From assembly GCA_036940085.1 (NCBI GenBank), contig JALLBK010000690.1:1-10112 (forward strand): 10,112 nucleotides of DNA. Direction: 5' to 3'. The notes beneath the pieces are model-generated. The model worked only from the letters and a program-made list of their open reading frames with translations. It did not search any database and had not been told where the DNA came from. Shown here piece after piece: positions 1 through 6,897 of the stretch (its first letter is position 1; each line of letters opens with the position of its first letter). The translations under genes and the position numbers were made by a program. This stretch comes from Discostella pseudostelligera (taxonomy: Eukaryota; Bacillariophyta; Thalassiosirophyceae; Thalassiosirales; Thalassiosiraceae).

Positions 1-701
1 TCCCTCGCGGCATCCAGTTCTTCTGATGCACGCTTCAGCCTAGTCTCGAGAACGAACCATTCCTCGGTGTACTTGCAATGACGCTCTCTCAGCAGGGACA
101 TAACATGGGTTAGTTTGATGCATTCATTTTCGAGTAGGGCTATTGTTCGATCTTCACCCTCGTCATCGTCATCAACTTTATTTAGATCGATGATTAGATC
201 AGGTATCATTTCATTATGGTTGTTGGATAACTGACGATTCGATAACGACAATTGTCGGATGCGGCCAAAGTCTTGATGACAGCGCTGCTTGTCGTCAGTT
301 TTACTCTGCTTCGCCGACCATGATCCATCTCCACATAGGGTGACAGTCGCGGATTCCATATTAGCATTAGGCCTATCCTTCGTCCGCAGTCTATGTTTAC
401 TGGCCGCTTGCGTTGTTGTTGCTGACGATTGCATTCGTTGCTCTCCTGATATTGCAGCTGACGATGCTGCTGATGCCAATGATGGAACTACCAATATATT
501 GTTGTTCTGGCAGGCGGACCGTGATGTGGATGGTCTCAAGCCTTCTTCTTCTGGTAATGTCGCAGCGGCAACCCCATCAGCATCTGCAGGAACCTTCTTC
601 TTCTTCTTCTTCGGTTTCGGCCCGTCGTAATCTTCTCCTCCTCGTCCAGCAACTTTATCAGGATTATTGTAACGAGCCATATTCCAACGTCGCAACAACA
701 T
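1..701 (-). CDS. Partial hypothetical protein with Lys-rich NLS-like motif and coiled coil (5' end of gene; runs off the left edge)
   Basis: The reverse strand is open without a stop from an ATG at 699-701 to the window edge (233 complete codons). An in-frame TGA lies just upstream of that ATG, so the start is at 701 or at the second ATG at 678-680, which has A at -3 and G at +4. Counting from the second ATG, residues 22-29 read KPKKKKKK, a classic monopartite nuclear-localisation pattern encoded by six AAG codons. A long low-complexity stretch rich in Ser, Ala, Thr and Gln follows. After an acidic DDDDEGED patch, the last ~45 visible residues (from LLENECIK onward) are rich in Leu, Glu, Arg and Lys with heptad spacing, which suggests a coiled coil continuing past the edge. 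I do not recognise the family. A nuclear location is inferred from the Lys run alone. The coding call rests on the unbroken frame and the changing but protein-like composition. Confidence 0.6.
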   Translation of the reverse strand, partial: MLLRRWNMARYNNPDKVAGRGGEDYDGPKPKKKKKKVPADADGVAAATLPEEEGLRPSTSRSACQNNNILVVPSLASAASSAAISGEQRMQSSATTTQAASKHRLRTKDRPNANMESATVTLCGDGSWSAKQSKTDDKQRCHQDFGRIRQLSLSNRQLSNNHNEMIPDLIIDLNKVDDDDEGEDRTIALLENECIKLTHVMSLLRERHCKYTEEWFVLETRLKRASEELDAAR

Positions 702-1264
702 GATTCAGGTTTGCTATGATTTGTAGATCACGTCCATTTCTCCCCGGAAAAGAGCTATTGCCTCATTTAATTTGTGTGTAGCATGCCTCATTCTCATTAT
801 CGCTCGCGATGGGCTATGGCATTGTTGTTGTTGTATGTGGCGTGGTGTTTGCTTTGTGTGATTGTGAGGAGACGGTACACCACAGCTGTACGTTCAAAGC
901 CGACATGGGAATCACTACATTTACCCCACCAGAGCTCGAACGCGAAGGAGAGGACAGATAGATGATGTCTCTCCGACCTGCCGATGGTCGTCCAATAATA
1001 CTCCTCTAAAGTGTCAATCAATGCGAATGCAAGTCAAATTGGAAGTCGGTATGACAGTAGTAATGCTCATTACAGTCATCATCTTCTTTAGAGATTAGGT
1101 CAAACTTTCGGCAGACGGCAGAATCAAACCCTCAATAATTTGAGTAGATTTGATGGACGTTGTGTGCAGAAGAATGAAATTTTCTTCCCGATGACCGACA
1201 TCCATCACCCAAAAGAGTACCTTTGTTACTGCAATTATATGATGACGCGATTGTTCCAAGCGGT
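702..1264. other. Intergenic region between two minus-strand genes
   Basis: These 563 bp separate the stop of lysA from the start of the partial gene at the left edge, both on the minus strand. The stretch should hold the lysA 3' UTR and the promoter of the left gene. It has short GTT runs. The small open frames here (for example 783-965 plus, which would give a 60-residue peptide with one hydrophobic segment) have no supporting features. I found no AATAAA on the minus strand within 170 bp after the lysA stop. No RNA gene or repeat is evident. Confidence 0.5.
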
Positions 1265-2935
1265 CTAAAATAAACCAGCCTCCGCATGGCATTCATTTTC
1301 ATAAATCTGCTTCAAAGACTGTCGCTTCCTTATTAAATGAACCTTTCCTTCCAAATCAACAAGAACCTCTGGTGCCTCCGGGAAGCTATTGTAATTCTTA
1401 GTCGACATGCCAGCACAGTATGCACCACTGCCATCCATAACTGCAATATCACCAATCTGAGCCGTGCGTAGACTACGTTCCGCAAGTGCCTCGGGTTCAC
1501 CGGGTTTGGGTGTCATGAGATCTCCAGACTCACAGCAGTGCCCGACCACCACGACGCTTTCCATGGAGGTACCAACGTCGGAGGATTTACCCGATGCAGG
1601 GAGGATAGTTATCGGGTGGATTGCTCCGTAGAGAGAAGGACGAAGGACATCTGTCATCCCAGCATCCATCTTAAGAAAGATGTGCCCAGCATCTCCTGAT
1701 GATGATTTGGTAGAGACCTGTAGCAATCGATTTCAATAAATAGAGCATCACGCGACTATTCTCACAGTTGATAACACTCCAATGGGGAATATTTTGCACA
1801 TACCTTGTCCTGAATTGTAGTAACAAGTGCCCCAGCATTGGCTACCAAATACGTACCCGGCTCAATCTCCATCTTTAATTCCCTTCCATGCTCTTTGGCA
1901 AAATCCCTAAATGCATCCGCGACGGGAGCACCAATCTCTTTCAAATCGGTAGTCTTTTCTCCAGCATTCCGTCCCACCTTGTACCCCCCACCCAAATTCA
2001 ACGTTGTTACCGTATCCCACAAGGCGCAGAACGATAGCGATGTTTTGGCCACCGATTGCCAAATCGCAGGATCGGAACCCGATCCAATATGAGTATGTAT
2101 CCTTTCCACTTCCAAGCCGTACTTTTCAACAATGGATGGCACGGTCCCATCCGAGACGAGTTCGTGCCATATCCCAAAGGAGGAGGCAGGACCACCGACG
2201 TTGGTCTTTGAGAATCCGGTAGCAGAGGAGGAGAAGCCTCCAGATCCTACACCGGGATTAATGCGTACGCCCACCTTTTGGGAAGTGTTGGCAAATGCCT
2301 GTCCGAAGCGTTCTAGTTGAGATATGGAGCTGGGATGATGGCAAACAAATAATTGGGATAAGAAACGATACATTTATTACGAAAGCAATATCAAAAACAA
2401 GTTATAAAGTCAATGCAATTCTCACGGTGCACCACAGCTCGACTCACCAAGCATTGATCTTCACACCCAACTTAACCAACTCATCAAAATCATGGGGCAG
2501 TTCCTGCGAACTCAAACTAATCTTCTCTGCCGGGACACCCATGTCCATTGCCCTGCGAACCTCGAAGCCACTGCTAGCATCGATGCAAATTCCTCTACTC
2601 AAGAAGTACTTTAATATGGTTCCATTAGGACACGCCTTCATGGCATAACGAACAGTAAGACCATATGCATTTGGGAAGGCGAGGCAGTCATCGGCAGACT
2701 TGGCGAGCGTCGCGAGGGAGTAGGCGTACAATGGTGTCCCGGAGGCAACGTCGATGCAGGATTGGGCGAGTTCCGGCGTTAAGAAGTTCGAGGCGGCGGG
2801 CGGAGATTCGGCATGGAGAGATGTTGCGCTGATGACTGATGATGAGATGCGGGGTTTGATGGGAGCGAATGCGTCAACAGTTGACGCTAGGGCCATCAAG
2901 ATGGCGAGGGTGGAGGGTGATGCTCTCATCTTCAT
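1265..2935 (-). CDS. lysA: Plastid-targeted diaminopimelate decarboxylase (three exons)
   Basis: This PLP enzyme makes L-lysine and CO2 from meso-diaminopimelate, the last step of the DAP pathway. Exons are 2935-2448, 2329-1804 and 1717-1265; the joins keep frame and give 488 aa. Residues 1-22 form a signal peptide and the junction VDA|FAP (22-25) matches the plastid ASAFAP-type motif, so import into the plastid is expected. Visible enzyme motifs are the PLP lysine in YAMKAC (Lys100), HIGSG (243-247), the Gly-rich loop LGGGYK (275-280), EIEPG (317-321), the catalytic cysteine in CESGD (Cys400) and GAYC (436-439, Tyr438). The segment [16 protein letters not shown] and the C-terminal [12 protein letters not shown] and LIRKRQSL resemble E. 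coli-type LysA rather than the plant enzyme. The start is the first ATG; a second ATG is two codons later. The gene shares a 334-bp promoter with the divergent membrane-protein gene. No truncation or missing key residue was seen. Confidence 0.93.
1718..1803 (-). other. lysA intron 2 (86 bp, phase 0)
   Basis: Reading on the minus strand, the donor is AAG|GTATGT and the acceptor is CTACAG|GTC. Removing it joins residues QDK to VSTK and restores the family sequence. It contains in-frame stops, so it must be removed. Confidence 0.9.
2330..2447 (-). other. lysA intron 1 (118 bp, phase 2)
   Basis: The donor is GCTTG|GTGAGT and the acceptor is ATCCCAG|CTCC on the minus strand. The split codon becomes TGC (Cys163) and yields the join [13 protein letters not shown], which fits the conserved N-A-(C/G)-S segment of LysA. 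The spliced frame is unbroken on both sides. Confidence 0.92.
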
Positions 2936-3269
2936 GGTTCACTGCATTTTGTGTTGGTTGCGGCGCCCGCTGATCCATCTAGTGATCTATGCTATCGATC
3001 GGCTGCCCGATCTTTCTTCTGTCAGCGTCAGGATTGGAATTCCACGTGGAGTTAGGTGAGAACAAATGAATTCCACGTGGACAATATCTTTTGTCTGTCT
3101 GGCGTCAGGATTTTGTTCAAAGATCTTCCCGCTCTGACGTCAGAAGTTTCTTTAGCGTCTGCTGTCGATGACGTCACACGCCTCTTGACACCTCTCAACG
3201 ACGAGCCACGTGCCTCGAAATCAAAGGGATAAGACCATGAAGGCCGCCGGCTTGCGGGCGTACTGAAAG
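2936..3269. promoter_or_regulatory. Bidirectional promoter between lysA and the membrane-protein gene
   Basis: This 334-bp gap lies between two divergent start codons. It holds three CACGTG G-boxes (3043-3048, 3074-3079, 3207-3212). The first two sit in an identical 14-mer, GAATTCCACGTGGA (3037-3050 and 3068-3081), 31 bp apart, about three helical turns. Two full CRE palindromes TGACGTCA lie at 3135-3142 and 3169-3176, 34 bp apart. An 11-mer, GCGTCAGGATT, is repeated at 3025-3035 and 3102-3112. G-boxes and CREs are typical sites for bHLH and bZIP factors. CRE-like TGACGT elements have been described in diatom promoters that respond to CO2 and cAMP. Binding here is inferred. Confidence 0.7.
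3237..3266 (+). promoter_or_regulatory. Short upstream ORF (9 codons plus stop) before the membrane-protein gene
   Basis: An ATG with a strong context (ACCATGA, A at -3) opens a frame encoding MKAAGLRAY that stops at TGA 3264-3266, three bases before the main ATG at 3270. If it lies in the transcript, ribosomes would meet it first, and it could limit translation of the main ORF or require reinitiation. Whether transcription starts upstream of 3237 cannot be seen from the sequence. Confidence 0.35.
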
Positions 3270-4571
3270 ATGCACCACGCTATGATGTGCAGTACTAAAT
3301 ATATTCTCGTTCTCGTCGGTTTGCCTTTCAGTTCCCCATTCTCGACAAAACAATCCTCAATAGTAGAGGTACATTCCCATCGACGAAATCACATCCTACG
3401 CATCGCCGACGCAACAATTCCAACCACATTCATCCAGTCAACTCGCACCCCGACACACATTCATGCATACAGAAAAGGATCAGAAATATGGCCCGAATGC
3501 AACGAAGATCCAATTCGTTTAGCGGCATCGTTTCCAGGGGGCGTGATTCCTCAACCGGCGAAGGACCTACTGGATTTCACGTCTTCTACTTCTACAGCTA
3601 ATATCACCCCAATCTCACCCATATTATCAACAACTTCGTCGGACGCGTCATCTACTAATGACATAGTAGCATCACCATCCTATCCAACAAGAGGGATCAA
3701 ACGGCGTGCAGTACGCACGACACTATCCCACATTCTCCGTTCGGCGGCACAAGCATCGACGCGTCGAGCACGCTCGCATTCCACACTTGGCAGAGTGTAT
3801 GGTCAAACGTTTGGTGTGCCACCCCCGGCAATAAGCAAAGGTCCATCAATTATAGCATTGATATTATTGGGAACGAACTGTGTCAATTTTCATGACATTG
3901 TATCCGTGATATTGTTGAGTACCTACATCATTGGACTGGCATCATGGTGCGTTGCACCGAAAGTTGCTAGCACACCGCATCATCCGATTGTGAATATGCC
4001 ATCATTTCCAAGTAAAGGACATGTTCCTGCTTTGATAAGTAATCCGTTGGGTGTATCATTGACTAATTCAAGACTGTATAAAACTTGGCTGCGATTGGGG
4101 GCAGTAGTTGGGGTATTGCTACCCATCATGGTGTTGGCGCAATTGACATTCAGCAGCCACTATCCAATACTTACCAATACACTACTGGGTAACATCAACA
4201 CAGACAACATTGGAGAGTTGAAGAGGACTATAGGAGGGCATACATTTCTACTTTGCTGTCAGGCACTCACAGAGTCCTTGTCACGTGCGGCATTATTACC
4301 ACTACCAATCCGAATACTCATTCCAGTCTCCTACAGCGCATTACGGATATCTTCCCTACAATCGTGGGCGTTTTCAGCATCCGAATCTGTGATGCCCCTG
4401 TCGATTCGGGTTCTAGGAATTGTGAATCTCTTGTTTTGGTTTGCTAATCTAATATTCTTCCTGATTCCTGTGGGTGTAATACGGTACCTGAGAGCTCATT
4501 TCTATTGCGTCGAGGCGGAAGAAGTGACGGTCAGGAAAGGGGGAGAGAGTTCGATTGGTCTATTGCCTTGA
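3270..4571 (+). CDS. Unrecognised multi-pass membrane protein (433 aa)
   Basis: A single open frame runs from ATG 3270 to the stop at 4571. The N-terminus (residues about 10-22, YILVLVGLPFSSP) looks like a signal sequence or anchor. A Ser/Thr-rich, basic, probably unstructured stretch follows to about residue 185, including an Arg-rich part near 142-171. The second half is a membrane domain with about five to six hydrophobic segments, near 193-228 (one or two), 275-293, 322-338, 341-360 and 379-402. A conserved-looking stretch, SNPLGVSLTNSRLYKTWLRL, lies at 257-276 just before a membrane segment. The tail is short and polar. I do not recognise the family. A leader, a long low-complexity linker and a C-terminal membrane domain would suit an organelle-envelope protein, but that is inference. 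The gene is divergent from lysA and convergent with the hydrolase gene. Later in-frame ATGs at residues 5 and 6 are alternative starts. Confidence 0.75.
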   Translation: MHHAMMCSTKYILVLVGLPFSSPFSTKQSSIVEVHSHRRNHILRIADATIPTTFIQSTRTPTHIHAYRKGSEIWPECNEDPIRLAASFPGGVIPQPAKDLLDFTSSTSTANITPISPILSTTSSDASSTNDIVASPSYPTRGIKRRAVRTTLSHILRSAAQASTRRARSHSTLGRVYGQTFGVPPPAISKGPSIIALILLGTNCVNFHDIVSVILLSTYIIGLASWCVAPKVASTPHHPIVNMPSFPSKGHVPALISNPLGVSLTNSRLYKTWLRLGAVVGVLLPIMVLAQLTFSSHYPILTNTLLGNINTDNIGELKRTIGGHTFLLCCQALTESLSRAALLPLPIRILIPVSYSALRISSLQSWAFSASESVMPLSIRVLGIVNLLFWFANLIFFLIPVGVIRYLRAHFYCVEAEEVTVRKGGESSIGLLP

Positions 4572-4581
4572 TGGAATTGTA

Positions 4582-4600
4582 TTTGAATAAAATATTCAAA
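4582..4600 (+). terminator. Hairpin with AATAAA after the membrane-protein gene
   Basis: A perfect 8-bp inverted repeat, TTTGAATA and TATTCAAA, with a 3-base loop lies 11 bp after the stop codon. It contains AATAAA at 4586-4591, a candidate poly(A) signal for the plus strand. Confidence 0.45.
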
Positions 4601-4645
4601 GATATACCGTACGATGTATCAGCATGTAATTTCAAAAACCGATTG

Positions 4646-4651
4646 TTTATT
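4646..4651 (-). terminator. Candidate poly(A) signal of the hydrolase gene
   Basis: The plus-strand TTTATT reads AATAAA on the minus strand, 24 bp downstream of the stop codon of the alpha/beta hydrolase. With the plus-strand hairpin it packs both 3' ends of the convergent pair into a 103-bp gap. Confidence 0.4.
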
Positions 4652-4674
4652 GTCTATATTGAGTTGATGTCACA

Positions 4675-5460
4675 TCAGAGTTGCTTATCCAGCCAATCAA
4701 GGACAACCTTTGCCACAAGCGGGTCATACCTCGAGCTTTCTAATTCGAAGTGTCCAACCTTTGGTACAATTTCGACAACGACATTGTCATCATTACCATT
4801 TTGTGCTCGCGCTTTGTTTGCCATGTCCTCGAGTTGATCTACCGACGTGAATTCATCCCTCTCTCCCATTATGAACAGTTTGGGAATTGACGACGAAGAC
4901 GACGATACAACAGATGAAAAATGTCTACCAAAGCCGATTGAAGCAAAATTTCCAAAGGTATACCCCACTGCAACGTAGGCTGATTCAGAAATGTTCCCAA
5001 GTTGTTGTTGTAGTTGAGACATGACGGTCCCAGCAATTGGTGCACCTGCCGATGATCCAAGGAGGACAATCCTCTCATCTATGCCATACTTCTGATGGAC
5101 CCATTGCACTACATCGACAGTCTGGTGTACTTCGTAGGCGTGGCTCGAGCAAATTCCCCATATCGCGCCACCTTGCCAGAAGGAATTCGATTTGAGGGTG
5201 AATGTAACGACCCTCCAAAAGGAAGTAATGCCACTTCCGTCAACATCTCTTTCTGATTTGTTAATTTGGCGATTTACAATATGTCGAGCAAGGCCAATTG
5301 TATTATGTTCTCCTCCTCCGAGCGCTGACCAAGGGTGGATTGTTACGATCGTTCCTCGAATAGTGATAGGTGACGATCCGCCTGCTGGCTCGAAGACGTG
5401 AGCATCAATCACTCCTGCAGTTACGGATGGGATAGAATGGCTAGATATTGTTGGCTTCAT
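4675..5460 (-). CDS. Alpha/beta hydrolase (261 aa, single exon)
   Basis: The fold and a full catalytic triad are visible. The nucleophile elbow GSSAG is at 135-139 with Ser137 after a hydrophobic strand (RIVLLGSS). The acid is probably Asp202 in FIMGERDEFTS, and the histidine is His237 in VPKVGHFELE. The HPWS segment at 42-45 after strand TIVTIHPW is a likely oxyanion loop, as in dienelactone-hydrolase-like and COG2945-type proteins. The C-terminal helix (DPLVAKVVLDWLDKQL) is typical of the fold. There is no signal peptide, so the protein is probably cytosolic. A run of six serines (186-191) marks a loop. The substrate cannot be deduced; esterase, thioesterase or peptidase activities are all possible. 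The length fits a complete small hydrolase. It is convergent with the membrane-protein gene and divergent from the Alg13-like gene. Confidence 0.85.
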   Translation of the reverse strand: MKPTISSHSIPSVTAGVIDAHVFEPAGGSSPITIRGTIVTIHPWSALGGGEHNTIGLARHIVNRQINKSERDVDGSGITSFWRVVTFTLKSNSFWQGGAIWGICSSHAYEVHQTVDVVQWVHQKYGIDERIVLLGSSAGAPIAGTVMSQLQQQLGNISESAYVAVGYTFGNFASIGFGRHFSSVVSSSSSSIPKLFIMGERDEFTSVDQLEDMANKARAQNGNDDNVVVEIVPKVGHFELESSRYDPLVAKVVLDWLDKQL

Positions 5461-5573
5461 GAGATGGCCGTGAAAATCCTAGTCAATCAGAGCAGACGGT
5501 AACAGTCCTATCCTTCCATCTTGGCCTTGGGTTCATTCATCTTCTGTCTACTGCTATTGCACCGACAGCTTCA

Positions 5574-5608
5574 TCGTCCGTCGTCCGTCGTCGGTCGTCG
5601 GTCGTCGG
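5574..5608 (+). repeat. Tandem repeat, five units of a 7-mer
   Basis: Five contiguous 7-bp units: TCGTCCG twice, then TCGTCGG three times. The units differ only at one C/G position. Further TCGTCG-like pieces occur near 5865-5895. The period of 7 argues against a codon repeat. Confidence 0.9.
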
Positions 5609-5637
5609 CGCAGGTTGGCGCGCGGTGGCCAGCACCA

Positions 5638-5690
5638 AAATGGCGGGAAGTATTATTTGGCGAATGAAAAGTGTGGAAATGGCGGGAAGT
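5638..5690 (+). promoter_or_regulatory. Pair of identical 14-mers with E2F-like core
   Basis: AAATGGCGGGAAGT occurs at 5638-5651 and at 5677-5690, 39 bp apart. The core GGCGGGAA (reverse TTCCCGCC) matches the E2F/DP consensus known in animals and plants. A function in cell-cycle control is inference. The same GGCGGGA core recurs in the repeat-rich right end of the window, so these may instead be part of a dispersed repeat. Confidence 0.45.
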
Positions 5691-6001
5691 TTCATGTTTT
5701 GCCATCAACACATCATGAACCTACATCAACCAGGTCCCAGGTCGGTCACCCCCCCCCGTACTCTAACTCTAGTGCTATTCCTACCTCACTACCATACCGC
5801 ATCGCTCCTCTCCTCTTGCTTGCGCTGCATCCTCATATCAATATCATCTATTCCATCGTCCATGATGTCGTCGCTGCCGTCAGTCGTCGGACGCCGCGTT
5901 GCATTGAATAACTGATCGCATTGAATATCGAATTGTCGGTCCACTCGAACTCGTCACTCGTCACCACAGTATCTTCAACATTGTCCCATCAAGGAGTGTC
6001 C

Positions 6002-6778
6002 ATGAATAGATCAATATTCGCCACCGTTGGCACTACATCGTTTGACGATTTCGTGAAATCATTGTGCTCTCTTCAATTTTTGACCGCAATGGCCAATCAT
6101 GACTATTGGGCTAGCTCTCATCGCGGACTGTTCGGCGACAATAATCCAACGTTGGATTTTACTATTCAATACGGCAGAGGTCAGTGTCCCATATCATATA
6201 TACCGTCGTGTCTCCTGGACAAGTGCACACCACAACCCCCTGTCGATATGGATGAAGGAATAATAATTTTATCCATACCCATCAAATCATCAGTACCGAC
6301 CAAACAAACTTTGCATCGAGTACAACTTCGATATTTTAGATTCAAACCCTCCCTTACTGATGATATGGATCGTGCTGATATTATCATATGTCATGCCGGC
6401 GCTGGGACATTATTGGAAGCGTTATCTTTGACTTCACCATCCGAACGAAAATCATCGTCAAATCAAAAGATTATTAATGCGGTAATCAACTCGAAACTGA
6501 TGGATAATCACCAATCGGAGTTGGCTGATGAGTTGGAAATGCGTGGACACATTTCCGTTACACGAAATTGCGAGTCGATATGGACTAACGAAGTTTGGGC
6601 AAAAGCTTTTTGGGAAATGATCGGGACATTCGAACCGGTGCCTTTCTTTGGTGGAAGGAGCAATGGAGATGATGAAGGTGGGAGGGGAGTGAATGGTCAT
6701 GCGAGCAGTTTTCAACATATTCTTGATCAAGTAATGAGTGGTGACGAAACATCATGGAATAGGGACGACTCTATGTAG
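6002..6778 (+). CDS. ALG13: Alg13-type UDP-N-acetylglucosamine transferase subunit (258 aa)
   Basis: Alg13 is the catalytic, soluble subunit that binds membrane-bound Alg14 on the cytosolic ER face. Together they add the second GlcNAc to GlcNAc-PP-dolichol in N-glycan assembly. The sequence shows the N-terminal strand and loop FATVGTTSFDDFV (6-18), TIQYGRG (54-60), the UDP-GlcNAc-binding motif ICHAGAGTLLEAL (129-141), and KLMDNHQSELADELEMRGHI (165-184), all typical of the GT28/Alg13 family. The tail SFQHILDQVM (236-245) fits the family end. Extra Ser/Lys-rich residues (144-156) lie between the HAGAGT helix and the INSKLMDNH segment, and an acidic Gly-rich loop lies at 218-233. The start is the first ATG after an in-frame TAA at 5909-5911. 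No introns are needed, and there is no membrane anchor, as expected. The ALG14 partner is not in the window. Confidence 0.9.
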   Translation: MNRSIFATVGTTSFDDFVKSLCSLQFLTAMANHDYWASSHRGLFGDNNPTLDFTIQYGRGQCPISYIPSCLLDKCTPQPPVDMDEGIIILSIPIKSSVPTKQTLHRVQLRYFRFKPSLTDDMDRADIIICHAGAGTLLEALSLTSPSERKSSSNQKIINAVINSKLMDNHQSELADELEMRGHISVTRNCESIWTNEVWAKAFWEMIGTFEPVPFFGGRSNGDDEGGRGVNGHASSFQHILDQVMSGDETSWNRDDSM

Positions 6779-6897
6779 AAAAAGAGATAGTCACAATTCG
6801 TCCAGTTATTTACAAATTACCGAATTGGTTCATTCGAGCTTTTTTCACATGCATTTGAGTGCATCTTTCCATTTTGCCAATAATAAGTATAAGCTCG
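6779..6897. other. Convergent intergenic gap (119 bp)
   Basis: The gap lies between the stops of the Alg13-like gene (plus) and the ArsJ-like gene (minus). It must hold both 3' ends. It is AT-rich with a short T6 run. I see no clear AATAAA in either direction. Confidence 0.5.

Larger units (their letters stand above)
5461..6001. promoter_or_regulatory. Divergent promoter region between hydrolase and Alg13-like genes
   Basis: This 541-bp gap should contain both promoters and 5' UTRs. It holds a 35-bp tandem repeat (5574-5608), two identical 14-mers with E2F-like GGCGGGAA (5638-5651 and 5677-5690), and a run of nine C (5749-5757). Two overlapping open frames between about 5615 and 5915 begin with TTG or fall in low-complexity sequence and look non-coding. 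An in-frame TAA at 5909-5911 closes the Alg13 frame upstream. Confidence 0.5.

Noticed and set aside
289..703. Two plus-strand ORFs opposite the left-edge gene
   Set aside because: They are antisense to the long open minus frame, and their poly-Phe or poly-Ser runs are the complement of the AAG repeat in that gene.
783..965. Small plus-strand ORF with one hydrophobic segment (60 codons)
   Set aside because: A single short hydrophobic stretch arises easily from the GTTGTTGTTG run. There is no family, repeat or context to support it.
1095..1292. Minus-strand ORF overlapping the end of lysA
   Set aside because: It starts inside the last lysA codons in another frame and continues into the expected 3' UTR. 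No domain is visible.
5615..5915. Two overlapping plus-strand ORFs upstream of the Alg13-like gene
   Set aside because: The first begins with TTG. Both cross the E2F-like repeats and a C9 run and lack any domain. The region fits promoter and 5' UTR.
5921..6001. Extension of the Alg13-like protein upstream of ATG 6002
   Set aside because: The extended frame has no ATG (it would begin at TTG 5921), and Alg13 proteins normally begin just before the F-x-T-V/C-G segment.
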